Positions 1 through 6,975 of a stretch of 40,942 nt of DNA are shown here, piece by piece. The notes under the pieces were generated by a model. That model ran no database searches and had not been told where the DNA came from. It saw only the letters and a list, made by a program, of their open reading frames with translations. Both the position numbers and the translations under genes were made by a program. Each line of letters begins with the position of its first letter. The stretch's first letter is position 1. The DNA comes from Aestuariivita sp. (lineage in GTDB: Bacteria > Pseudomonadota > Alphaproteobacteria > Rhodobacterales > Rhodobacteraceae): assembly GCF_021404545.1 (NCBI RefSeq), contig NZ_JAAWWD010000048.1:1-40942 (forward strand). Reading direction: 5' to 3'.

Positions 1-139
1 GCGCCCCAAACCCAAAACCCCGCTCCAAAAAAAACCGGGGCTCCGCTCCCCGGGCCCCCGGATGCCCCTTCCGCCCAAGGCAATGCGGCTCCATCTTCGC
101 CCATTGATGATCCCGGATGACAAACCTGCTCGTGTCCAT
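1..139 (-). CDS. Partial IS5-family transposase, N-terminus
   Basis: An ATG at 137-139 opens a leftward frame that reaches the edge without a stop. The first 22 residues (MDTSRFVIRDHQWAKMEPHC) match the usual opening of IS5-family DDE transposases, with the W-AxxEP motif. After about residue 22 the frame becomes rich in Gly and Arg where the family normally has a PGRSG-x-NRLFLEAVLW type stretch; fragments such as FLE remain visible, which suggests base errors rather than true divergence. The catalytic DDE residues lie outside the window, so activity cannot be judged. Confidence 0.6.
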   Translation of the reverse strand, partial: MDTSRFVIRDHQWAKMEPHCLGRKGHPGARGAEPRFFLERGFGFGA

Positions 140-208
140 TCAGACCTCCCTTTTGGGAGCTTGAATCAGAACTTAAGCTGTTAGGGAATCCTGAATCTCA
201 ACAGACCC
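1..208 (-). mobile_element. IS5-family insertion sequence, 5' end only, cut by window edge
   Basis: The outer end at 199-208 reads GGGTCTGTTG on the minus strand, which resembles the terminal inverted repeat of IS5-family (IS427-like) elements, and is followed by TAG that may belong to the target duplication. Inside lies a transposase start at 139. The element runs off the left edge, so no second inverted repeat is visible. The outermost roughly 80 bases look corrupted (see findings). It inserted just beyond the acuI terminator and breaks no visible gene. The family assignment rests on remembered transposase N-terminus style and is moderate. Confidence 0.65.
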
Positions 209-217
209 TAGACTCAC

Positions 218-253
218 AAAAAAAAAACGGCGCCCCGCGAGGCGCCGTTTTTC
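218..253 (-). terminator. Rho-independent terminator of the dmdA-acuI operon
   Basis: On the minus strand an 8-bp GC-rich stem (ACGGCGCC/GGCGCCGT at 227-234 and 241-248) closes a 6-nt loop and is followed by a run of ten T's (218-227). It starts about 18 bases after the acuI stop. The A/T runs on both flanks mean it could work in both directions. Confidence 0.9.
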
Positions 254-270
254 ATGGGTTGGACAAGGGC

Positions 271-1260
271 TCAGGCGTTCACATCGACCACGACACGGCC
301 CTTGACCTGACCTTTGAGGATATCCGCGCCAAGCTGAGGCAGATCGGCCAGCGTGGCGGGCTGAACCATGGATTCAAGCTTGTCCATCGGCAGATCCTTG
401 GCGATCCGTTCCCAGGCGCGCAGACGGTTGTCATAAGGCTGCATCACACTGTCGATGCCCAGAAGGTTCACCCCGCGCAACAGAAACGGAATGACCGTCG
501 CAGGCAGAGCAGCCCCCCCGGCAAGGCCCACGGCGGCAACGCTGGCGCCGTATTTCATCTGCCCCAGCACGCGGGCCAGCATCGCGCCGCCCACCGCATC
601 GACACAGCCCGCCCAGGTTTCCCCCTCAAGCGGGCGCTTGGTGGTCTGGTTGATCTCGTCACGCGCCACGATCTGCGTGGCGCCCAGCGCTGTCAGGTAA
701 TCGGCCGTTTCCGGCCGTCCCGTGACACCTGCCACCTCATGACCCAGATGGGCCAGGATCGCGGTCGCGACCGAGCCGACCCCCCCCGCGGCCCCCGTCA
801 CCAGCACAGGCCCATGTCCCGGCACAAGCCCGTGATCCTCCAGCGCCATGACCGACAGCATCGCGGTAAAGCCCGCCGTGCCCACCGCCATCGCCTGACG
901 GGTGTCCAGGCCCGAGGGCAGCGGCACCAGCCAATCGGCCTTCACCCGCGCCTTTTGGGCGTATCCCCCCCAATGCGCCTCGCCGACGCGCCAGCCGGTC
1001 AGAACGACCTTATCGCCGGGGCTATAGCGGTCATCCGACGAGGTCTCGACCGTGCCCGCAAAATCGATCCCCGGCACATGGGGATAGCTGCGCACCAGCC
1101 CGCCGCCGGGGCCGATACAAAGCCCATCCTTGTAGTTCACCGTCGAATATTCGACCGCGACCGTCACCTCCGCGTTGGGCAGGTCGGCCTCGGTCAACTC
1201 CTCGACCGCGGCCGAGGTCCTGCCGCTGTCGTCGTCCTTGCGCACCACCAGTGCCTTCAT
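271..1260 (-). CDS. acuI: AcuI-type acryloyl-CoA reductase (NADPH), MDR family
   Basis: A 329-residue zinc-free medium-chain dehydrogenase/reductase of the YhdH/AcuI group. The family reduces acryloyl-CoA, a toxic electrophile made during DMSP breakdown, to propionyl-CoA with NADPH. Visible are the N-terminal GroES-like part (VNYKDGL, PHVPGIDFAGTV) and the Rossmann motif VTGAAGGVGSVA near the middle. The ATG at 1260 follows a good ribosome site (GGGAGAG); an upstream in-frame ATG at 1317 would reach back into dmdA territory and is less likely. It lies 60 bases after dmdA on the same strand, the arrangement I recall from Ruegeria pomeroyi, where the two are cotranscribed. Function is inferred from family and neighbour; the YhdH group is broad, but the dmdA link makes AcuI likely. 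Confidence 0.9.
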   Translation of the reverse strand: MKALVVRKDDDSGRTSAAVEELTEADLPNAEVTVAVEYSTVNYKDGLCIGPGGGLVRSYPHVPGIDFAGTVETSSDDRYSPGDKVVLTGWRVGEAHWGGYAQKARVKADWLVPLPSGLDTRQAMAVGTAGFTAMLSVMALEDHGLVPGHGPVLVTGAAGGVGSVATAILAHLGHEVAGVTGRPETADYLTALGATQIVARDEINQTTKRPLEGETWAGCVDAVGGAMLARVLGQMKYGASVAAVGLAGGAALPATVIPFLLRGVNLLGIDSVMQPYDNRLRAWERIAKDLPMDKLESMVQPATLADLPQLGADILKGQVKGRVVVDVNA

Positions 1261-1320
1261 CTCACTCTCCCTGTGATTCTTCTCTTTCCAAATACGGCAA
1301 TCCGCCGCCCGCCTCACGCG

Positions 1321-2424
1321 CTAAAGCCAGAATGCCTCGCACACCGTGGCCCGCCGCGCCCCATCGGGTGCGATCACCTCCAGCACCGTGCCAGGGTCCC
1401 AATGGGTCATCCGCACCATGCCAATGGCCACATTGGTGTTGAAATCCGGCGACCAGGCCGCCGATGTGACCTGCCCCACGCGCGTTTTCCCGGCCATCAG
1501 CGGCCAGGCGCGGTCGATGCTCGGCGTGGGCGCGCCTGCGATCTCGATGGGCCGGATCTGCTGCACGGGGCCTTCCTTGGCCACTCGCAACAGCGCATCG
1601 CGCCCGATGCAGCCGATTGCCGTCTGGGTGTCGCAAAACCGCCCCAGTCCGCATTCATGGGGCGTGTTGTCATCGGTCATGTCATTGCCATAGCTCAGCA
1701 ACCCACCTTCAATCCGCTCAATCGCATTGGGGCAACCGGCGCGCACATTCAGATCCTCTCCGGTCGCAAAGAGCCTCTCCCAAAGCGGCATGCCCAGCTC
1801 GGTGCCATCGACATAGATCTCGAACCCGCCCTGCTTGGAATAGCCCGAGCGTGCAATCGCCAGATCCCGCCCTTCGAACTGAAACATGTCAAAGCGGAAA
1901 AACCGAATGTCGCGCACCCGGTCGCCAAACACCCGCGCCATCAGATCGTCGGCCTTGGGCCCCTGCACCGCCAGGGGCGAGATATCGGGCTCATCCACCA
2001 GCACATCCAGCCGGTATCCATTGGCGATCCCCTTGACCCACAGCAGAAGATCGCTGTCGGCAATCGAGATCCACCACCGGTCCTCGGCCAGCTTCACCGC
2101 CACCGGATCGTTCAGCATGCCGCCCGTCTCGTCCACGATGGGCACATAATAGCATTGCCCCGGCAGCATCCGGCGCAGATCGCGCGGCGTCAGCATCTGC
2201 ATCAGGCGCCCCGCATCGGGCCCGCGCAGCTCCACCTGACGCTCGACCGCCACGTCCCAGACCTGCACATGGTCCTTGAGATGGCGATAATCGGCCTCTA
2301 CGCTTTCGAACATCGTGGGCAAGAGCATGCGGTTATAGATCGTATAGGCCTTGACGCCCGCCGCCTCGACCCCGTCGGAAAACGGAGTGCGCCGCAATCT
2401 GCGGGACGGGGAGATCAGCGCCAT
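1321..2424 (-). CDS. dmdA: Dimethylsulfoniopropionate demethylase DmdA
   Basis: A 367-residue aminomethyltransferase (GcvT)-fold protein. DmdA moves a methyl group from DMSP to tetrahydrofolate, giving methylmercaptopropionate, the first step of the marine DMSP demethylation pathway. Length and the aligned features fit DmdA: VWDVAVERQVELRGPDA near residue 55-75, SGYSKQGGFEIYVDG about residue 195, and a C-terminal GcvT_C part with GQVTSAAWSPDFNTNVAIGMV. Other GcvT-fold proteins (sarcosine or dimethylglycine demethylases) are usually fused or longer, and acuI downstream supports DmdA. Its start overlaps the stop of the DinB gene by 10 bases, suggesting translational coupling. Substrate is inferred, not visible. 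Confidence 0.92.
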   Translation of the reverse strand: MALISPSRRLRRTPFSDGVEAAGVKAYTIYNRMLLPTMFESVEADYRHLKDHVQVWDVAVERQVELRGPDAGRLMQMLTPRDLRRMLPGQCYYVPIVDETGGMLNDPVAVKLAEDRWWISIADSDLLLWVKGIANGYRLDVLVDEPDISPLAVQGPKADDLMARVFGDRVRDIRFFRFDMFQFEGRDLAIARSGYSKQGGFEIYVDGTELGMPLWERLFATGEDLNVRAGCPNAIERIEGGLLSYGNDMTDDNTPHECGLGRFCDTQTAIGCIGRDALLRVAKEGPVQQIRPIEIAGAPTPSIDRAWPLMAGKTRVGQVTSAAWSPDFNTNVAIGMVRMTHWDPGTVLEVIAPDGARRATVCEAFWL

Positions 2425-2930
2425 TCCGCAATCTCCTCCGGTATGAAAGGCAAATCCGTGTCCTCGGGACGCGCGCCTGCGGCCGTCAGCATCGCATGAA
2501 CCTGGCCGCGATGATGGGTCTGGTGGTTAAACAGCTGCACAACGCACAAAGCTTTGGGTCGTGTCAGATCCTGTCCCAGAAACCCCGAATGCCAGGTCAG
2601 ATCGCCGGTCAGTTCGTCCTCCTGGGCAAACTGCGCCCAGGCCGCGATGCGCGCGTCCAGTTGCGGGCGCAGCGTCCACAGATCGGACCAGCCATATTGC
2701 TCCATTGCCTCCATCCCGCCCAGATCGGGGCCATTGCCGCCATCGAACCGCGCGATCCAGATCTGATCCGCCCATGCCAGATGTGCCAGCGTCTTGCGGA
2801 TACTGCCCCAGAAGGCGCCGCGGTCCAGCTCACGCGCAGCCTCGTCCAGACCGGCGGCGGCGTGATAGATCGAGTGGTTCTGCCACGCATTGTACCGTGC
2901 CATCATCACGCAATACGCGCGGTCGATCAT
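2415..2930 (-). CDS. DinB-family metal-binding protein
   Basis: A 171-residue four-helix-bundle protein of the DinB/DUF664 superfamily. The metal-site signature is visible: a His in LAHLAWADQIW near residue 50 and the NHQTHHRGQVH motif near residue 135-145. Members include thiol-dependent S-transferases (bacillithiol, mycothiol) and many of unknown role; despite the name the family is not the DinB polymerase. The start ATG overlaps the DUF1326 stop (ATGA) and its own stop overlaps the dmdA start, so it sits in a tightly coupled operon. A thiol-transfer role next to a pathway that yields methanethiol is tempting but pure inference. Confidence 0.8.
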   Translation of the reverse strand: MIDRAYCVMMARYNAWQNHSIYHAAAGLDEAARELDRGAFWGSIRKTLAHLAWADQIWIARFDGGNGPDLGGMEAMEQYGWSDLWTLRPQLDARIAAWAQFAQEDELTGDLTWHSGFLGQDLTRPKALCVVQLFNHQTHHRGQVHAMLTAAGARPEDTDLPFIPEEIAEWR

Positions 2931-3634
2931 CCCTTGGCACCTTTCCAGTCGATGGGGCAGATCTCGGCGGATTTGCCGCCGAAATCCCAGATCCGGCCAT
3001 AATCGCGCACTTTCGACTTCACGCCACGCGCGGCGATGATGTCCGGGCCCATCCAGTATTTCGAATTGGTGATCATCACCGGATGATCGTCATCGGCCCC
3101 ATCCAGCATCTCGATCTCGCCCTGGATCTTGCGCCCGATGTAAAGCCCGCGCTTCTTGCCGTCGCGCACGATGTCGACCTTTTCACGCTCGGCCCCCACG
3201 ATATCGCTGACCAGCAGCGTGAAAAGACCGGTCGTGCCGCCCGCGGCCCCCGAAAAGATCTGCAAAAGCCCGTTATAGGCCTTGCCGCTCGATCGGTCGT
3301 CGACATAGGCGGCCACTTTCCAGCCGCCTTCCGCCATGCGGCCCGGGATCTCGACCATCAGGCCGACATTGAGACCGCTGAGGTCTTCGCCCTCGTAATG
3401 CCCCTCGTCGATGGCAATCGCCATCCAGGCATAACAATGCCCCTCTGTCGGAGGATAGGCGCCCAGGCTGACCACGCAGGGACAGAACACGGTGCACGAG
3501 CAATTCAGGAACAGCTCCCCCTTGATCGCCCAATCGGTGGGCGTCATCTGACGCCGCTTGGGGTTTTCCATCCGGCTGTCGATGCGCTGACTGACCGGCA
3601 AACGGTCCGCGTCGGGGCGTTTCTTTGGAGCCAT
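2927..3634 (-). CDS. DUF1326-domain protein
   Basis: A 235-residue soluble protein matching DUF1326. Its strongest feature is a cysteine cluster at residues 45-53 (LNCSCTVFCPC) plus Cys67, a likely metal or redox site. No signal peptide or membrane segment is seen. The ATG at 3634 has a strong ribosome site (GGGAGG, 5 bases upstream); an earlier in-frame ATG at 3664 lies inside the upstream gene and lacks support. The upstream DUF2182 gene ends 2 bases before this start. DUF1326 and DUF2182 genes often occur side by side, so they probably form a functional pair. Biochemical role unknown. Confidence 0.8.
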   Translation of the reverse strand: MAPKKRPDADRLPVSQRIDSRMENPKRRQMTPTDWAIKGELFLNCSCTVFCPCVVSLGAYPPTEGHCYAWMAIAIDEGHYEGEDLSGLNVGLMVEIPGRMAEGGWKVAAYVDDRSSGKAYNGLLQIFSGAAGGTTGLFTLLVSDIVGAEREKVDIVRDGKKRGLYIGRKIQGEIEMLDGADDDHPVMITNSKYWMGPDIIAARGVKSKVRDYGRIWDFGGKSAEICPIDWKGAKG

Positions 3635-3635
3635 G

Positions 3636-4427
3636 TTATCCTCCCATGACGGTGGGGACGGCAATCACGGCAAGGCCGCCTATGATCAGCGCAATCCCCA
3701 TTGGTTTGACGACGTAATGTCCGATTTGCGGCAGCTTCTCCACCACCATGAAAAGCGTGGCCAGGCCCATCCACAGAAGGCTCATCACCCCGCCGACAAA
3801 GCCCAGCGCCATAAAGCCCCAGCAGCAGCCGACGCAGAATGCCCCAAGACCCAGGCCCATGCGCAGCCCGCCCGCAGCACCCGTGCGCCAATTGCCCAGG
3901 AAATAGGTCATCGGGCTGTGGCACACGCCGTGGCAGACCTGCTTGGCGCGGGTGAACTGAAACGCGCCCACAGCCAGCAGGAGCCCGCCCGCCACATAAG
4001 GCGATCTCGCGATGCCCAGCATATCCACCACGCCCGAGAACAGCAGCGTCAGCTGCACGCCCGTGATCAGCGCCGCAAAGGCGCCCCAGGCAATCGAATA
4101 GCCCGCCAACAGGCCCAGCCAACCCGCGCGGGTGCCCGTGGCGCTGACCATCAGATCCTCATAGGCGCGCAGCGTGGGCACCATCGTGGGCAGCATCATC
4201 GCCGCCATCATGATGGCCCACATCCAAAAGAGCGGCCAGAACTCGGCCATGGGCATATACATGTCCATGCGCGGATCCATTGCCGCCATGGCCTGGCCCA
4301 TCGGCCCCGGGCGCCCGATCAGGTCGAGATCCATGGTCATGGCCATCGCATAAAGCCACCACCAGGCGACGAGGATCGCGCCGAAAAAACTCAGCCACAA
4401 CACGCTGCGCAGCGATCCGATGCCCAC
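3636..4427 (-). CDS. DUF2182 membrane protein (predicted metal-binding), GTG start
   Basis: A 263-residue integral membrane protein with about six to seven hydrophobic segments. The N-terminal half is methionine-rich (MAMTM, MDPRMDMYMPM, MMAAMM), and further on there are CHGVCH and CVGCC clusters, suggesting copper or another soft metal. I chose GTG at 4427, which follows GGGAGG at 5 bases; the frame stays open upstream to an ATG at 4553, but that lies inside the divergent regulator and would overlap the operator. First gene of the DUF2182-DUF1326-DinB-dmdA-acuI series. Transport or metallochaperone function is inference. Confidence 0.78.
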   Translation of the reverse strand: MGIGSLRSVLWLSFFGAILVAWWWLYAMAMTMDLDLIGRPGPMGQAMAAMDPRMDMYMPMAEFWPLFWMWAIMMAAMMLPTMVPTLRAYEDLMVSATGTRAGWLGLLAGYSIAWGAFAALITGVQLTLLFSGVVDMLGIARSPYVAGGLLLAVGAFQFTRAKQVCHGVCHSPMTYFLGNWRTGAAGGLRMGLGLGAFCVGCCWGFMALGFVGGVMSLLWMGLATLFMVVEKLPQIGHYVVKPMGIALIIGGLAVIAVPTVMGG

Positions 4428-4460
4428 GATGTCCTCCCGACTCAGGTCTTGCAATTTAAA

Positions 4461-4484
4461 TGTCAGACTTTTAAATGTCTGACA
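4461..4484. promoter_or_regulatory. Inverted-repeat operator, probable GntR binding site
   Basis: Perfect 8-base arms TGTCAGAC (4461-4468) and GTCTGACA (4477-4484) flank an A/T-rich 8-base spacer. Each arm is also a near-palindrome by itself (TGTC-N-GAC), and the surrounding bases form a 13-base direct repeat (TTAAATGTC-N-GAC) with one mismatch. The site lies between the divergent GntR gene, whose ATG is 1 base away, and the DUF2182 GTG 34 bases away. This position suits autoregulation and control of the dmdA operon by the adjacent FadR-type protein. Confidence 0.75.
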
Positions 4485-4485
4485 A

Positions 4486-5232
4486 ATGAAAATTGACCCC
4501 TCAAGCCCAGCCGATCTGTCGGCCCAGATCGCTGCCGCGATTCGCGAATCCATCGTCGGCGGTCAGTTGATCGTGGATGAGCGGCTGCCCTCGGAGGCCG
4601 AACTTGCCGATCACTTCAACGTCTCCCGCCCCACGGTGCGCGAGGCGCTCAAACGGCTGGCAGCGCAGTCACTGATCCGCACCCAGCGCGGCGCGACGGG
4701 GGGTGCATTTGTCAATCGTCTGAGCTTTGAGGACGCCTATTCCCAGCAGATCACCACCTCGACGCTGCTGTTGTCGATGAACGCGGTAAGTTTCGATACC
4801 GCCTGCGAGGCACGGTATGCGCTGGAGCGGGCCTGTGCGCCGCTTTCGGCGCAGCGGCGCAGCCCGGATCATCTGGCCACGATGCGGGCCGAAATCCATC
4901 GCCAGTCGCAGCCGGGGCTGACCGATGAGGCCTTCTGCGCGTCGGATGTGGATTTTCACCGCGCGCTGGTGGACGGAGCGGGAAACCCGGTGCTCTCCTA
5001 TCAACTGGCGGGCGCTGTGGAGGCGATGCAACCCCTGATGAACATGATCACCTTTACCGCGCGCGACCGTGCCGCGATCGTGGCATTGCATACACGGATC
5101 GCCAATGCGGTGGAGGCGCAGAACAGCAATGCCGCCTGCGCGGCATTGAGCGATCTGGAGGCGGAAACCCGCGGATTGGCACAAAGCGTCTTTGCCGCCC
5201 GTGCTGCGCGGAGCAATGTGGACGCGCCCTAA
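4486..5232 (+). CDS. GntR-family regulator, FadR subfamily
   Basis: A 248-residue regulator: winged helix-turn-helix at about residues 10-75 (LPSEAELADHF, SRPTVREALKRL, RTQRGATGGAFV) and an all-helical FCD ligand-binding domain at about 100-235, with the FHRAL and LHTRI segments that usually hold metal- and ligand-binding residues. FCD members usually sense organic acids or acyl-CoA. There is an in-frame TGA two codons before the ATG and no ribosome site, so the mRNA may be leaderless. Divergent from the dmdA operon; as I recall, Ruegeria pomeroyi also has a GntR gene beside dmdA. It is a candidate regulator of DMSP demethylation; the ligand is not known from sequence. Confidence 0.88.
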   Translation: MKIDPSSPADLSAQIAAAIRESIVGGQLIVDERLPSEAELADHFNVSRPTVREALKRLAAQSLIRTQRGATGGAFVNRLSFEDAYSQQITTSTLLLSMNAVSFDTACEARYALERACAPLSAQRRSPDHLATMRAEIHRQSQPGLTDEAFCASDVDFHRALVDGAGNPVLSYQLAGAVEAMQPLMNMITFTARDRAAIVALHTRIANAVEAQNSNAACAALSDLEAETRGLAQSVFAARAARSNVDAP

Positions 5233-5241
5233 GCCCGTCGC

Positions 5242-5850
5242 TCAACGGCACTGCACCGGGTAGGTGAGCCTGAACGGATCTGTCGGCACCTTGGATCCCG
5301 GAACAAAACAAGTGACCTTACCCACACCATTGAGCCAATAGAGGTTCGGATCGCGGGGTTTGGCATGTTGCGGTGCCGGCCCCTCATGCACCTCGAAATG
5401 CAAATGCACCATCATGCCCATGGCCCCGGTGGCCCCCATCAGGCCAATCGGCTGACCGCGTTGCACGCGCGCGCCCTCTTCGATCAGACGCTCCTTGAGA
5501 TGCATGTAGACCGTCTCTCGATATAGCCCGTCAGACGCCCGGCCATGGTCGATGACCACCCGGTTGCCATAGACCGGCTCGTAATAGGACGCGATGACGG
5601 CGCCATCGGCGGCCGCCAGAACCGGTGTCCGCAGCGGCCCCCAGACATCCATACCCGGATGCGCATCGGTCCCGGTTTCACTGCCTTTGCGGAACTGTTG
5701 CGAGATAAAGAGCGCGTTGGGCGGCATCTCCACGTCGATGGCGTAATCGACAAACCGGGCATAGCGGTCAGCCTGACCATAAAGAGCGACCCCGCCGCAG
5801 GCCGCGGTCAAGCTCAAGGCACACAGCGCAACGATACGCATCCAGAACAT
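5242..5850 (-). CDS. M23-family (LytM-like) peptidase lipoprotein
   Basis: A 202-residue predicted lipoprotein: hydrophobic leader with lipobox LTAAC and Cys18, then an M23 metallopeptidase domain. Zinc-site motifs are visible: HPGMD near residue 64-68 (HxxxD) and HLHFEV near residue 148 (HxH). The family cuts peptidoglycan cross-links, or acts as an activator when degenerate; here the metal ligands look intact. It would act in the periplasm, tethered to a membrane. The gene converges on the GntR gene, 9 bases apart, and is followed upstream by the hairpin cluster. Start chosen at the first ATG; an ATG three codons later is an alternative. Confidence 0.85.
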   Translation of the reverse strand: MFWMRIVALCALSLTAACGGVALYGQADRYARFVDYAIDVEMPPNALFISQQFRKGSETGTDAHPGMDVWGPLRTPVLAAADGAVIASYYEPVYGNRVVIDHGRASDGLYRETVYMHLKERLIEEGARVQRGQPIGLMGATGAMGMMVHLHFEVHEGPAPQHAKPRDPNLYWLNGVGKVTCFVPGSKVPTDPFRLTYPVQCR

Positions 5851-5916
5851 CCGGCGCCCCCAAATGGCAATAGCGGAGCGACCCTATCCCAACGTGGACG
5901 GTTTGGAAACCGGGCG

Positions 5917-6034
5917 CGGTTTCTGACGCAGAAACCGGTCCGGATTTGACGCAAATCCGGTCGGCGCGAACCCGATGCCACCGAGCCCCGTTTTCTGCGT
6001 CAGAAAACGTCCCAGAAAATGCGTCATTTTCTGG
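5917..6034. repeat. Cluster A: four conserved-loop hairpins
   Basis: Four perfect small inverted repeats: 5917-5937 (7-bp stem, loop TGACGCA), 5940-5960 (8-bp stem, loop GACGC), 5989-6009 (7-bp stem, loop TGCGTCA), 6012-6034 (9-bp stem, loop GCGTC). Stems differ in sequence but each is fully self-complementary; the loop is shared. The first two carry GACGC on the plus strand and the last two its complement, so the cluster is itself mirror-symmetric about a 28-base centre. It lies between divergent genes, so it is not simply a terminator. Confidence 0.85.
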
Positions 6035-6070
6035 CTTGCTGGAACCGTGCAGCGTGTTAGCTCATGTGGC

Positions 6071-6421
6071 ATGGCAGATTGGATCACCACCCTCGCAACG
6101 CTCCTGACGATCGCATTCGGCCTTTTTGGCTTCCTGGCCCCGCGCTATACCGCGTCGGCTCTGGATCTGGAACCGACGGCCTCGACCATGGGGCTGAGTG
6201 AAATGCGCGCCTCGGTCGGTGGCCTTTTCGTCATGGCTGGGATCGCAGCGCTCTGGCTGGATGACCCGATGGCCTATGCGATGATCGGCTTTGCCTTTCT
6301 CGGCGCAGCCACAGGCCGTGCCCTGTCGCTGATCCTGGACAAGCCGCCGGTGCGCAAGGTCCTCCTCTTTGGCGGCATCGAACTGGCCTTGGCCGGTCCG
6401 CTCTTGTGGTTCCACCTCTGA
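6071..6421 (+). CDS. DUF4345-like small membrane protein
   Basis: A 116-residue protein with four predicted membrane segments (about residues 5-25, 45-60, 65-85, 95-115), with the RASVGG and RALSL motifs seen in DUF4345-type proteins. Function unknown. ATG at 6071 was chosen because the longer open frame (from 5975) would translate hairpin cluster A into basic, non-hydrophobic sequence; no good ribosome site is seen. It ends 10 bases before the -35 of the tmRNA promoter, with no obvious terminator between. Confidence 0.7.
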   Translation: MADWITTLATLLTIAFGLFGFLAPRYTASALDLEPTASTMGLSEMRASVGGLFVMAGIAALWLDDPMAYAMIGFAFLGAATGRALSLILDKPPVRKVLLFGGIELALAGPLLWFHL

Positions 6422-6430
6422 CAGCGGTGA

Positions 6431-6459
6431 TTGAAACCGCGCGTCGATCAGCCTATATA
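6431..6459 (+). promoter_or_regulatory. Sigma70-type promoter of the tmRNA gene
   Basis: TTGAAA (6431-6436), 17-base spacer, TATATA (6454-6459). It lies directly upstream of the acceptor piece of the tmRNA; transcription should start near 6464-6467. One of the best housekeeping promoter matches in the window, as expected for an abundant stable RNA. Confidence 0.8.
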
Positions 6460-6463
6460 TCGG

Positions 6464-6781
6464 ATGTCCTTCGGGACTATGGACATAAACGCGCTCGTCA
6501 TAAGCGGATCGGACCCGGGGGCGGTACCCGGCGGCTCCACCATATATCCTTCATTTGAGGATCATGGGGCCGAAACAGGATCGACGAACGTCTAAAGGGG
6601 TTAGCTTTGTCTCGGCGGGGTACCACCGTTATCGGTCCGACAAGTACAATTGCAAATGACAATCGTGCTCCGGTTGCAGTTGCTGCGTAAGCAGTAGCAA
6701 GACCGAAACTTAAGCCCTTGCGCCTAGCCGCGTAAGGCGGGGTTCGCAGGCACCTGGCAACAGAAGCCTGCACTTCTTCCG
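6464..6781 (+). ncRNA. ssrA: Two-piece (permuted) tmRNA, alphaproteobacterial type
   Basis: The gene is circularly permuted: the acceptor piece comes first and ends in CTCCACCA at 6535-6542; an internal segment (about 6543-6565) is then removed; the coding piece starts at 6566 with GGGGCCG. That heptamer pairs with CGGCTCC of the acceptor piece, leaving a G-U at the third pair, the alanine identity element. The tag frame at 6652-6690 reads ANDNRAPVAVAA then TAA. Segments GACGAaCG (coding) and CGcTCGTC (acceptor) can pair as helix P2. The 3' part contains the typical CACCTGGCAACAGAAGCC hairpin. Function: rescue of stalled ribosomes and tagging of the product for ClpXP. End positions are approximate, especially the 3' end. 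Confidence 0.95.
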
Positions 6782-6975
6782 ACATCGCAATGCCGCGTGT
6801 TTGGTCGGCGCCTGCGCGCAGCGTCACATATCTGTTGCATTCTGTCTCTAAGCGCGGGTCAAATGCCAAGATGCCAGTCGCTCACCCCCTGCGCCCGCCC
6901 CCCAACGGCTGAGAGTCCGATGCGCCCCTTCTCCGCACCGTTGCCCCCGCGCGCGGCACAGCACCGAGCGCCCGT

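Noticed and set aside
259-2499. A 746-codon open frame on the plus strand across acuI and dmdA
   Set aside because: It is exactly antisense to two well-supported genes; composition is Arg/His/Pro/Gly-rich with no domain. Third-position GC keeps antisense frames open.
5917-6034. CRISPR-like short array
   Set aside because: The units are self-complementary, differ in stem sequence and have no equal-length spacers; no cas genes.
6514-6542. A tRNA gene ending in CCA
   Set aside because: Only the T-arm and 3' acceptor strand are present here; the 5' acceptor strand lies downstream at 6566, which is the layout of a permuted tmRNA.
6498-6869. A 123-codon minus-strand frame over the tmRNA
   Set aside because: Entirely inside the tmRNA and its flank, no conserved features.
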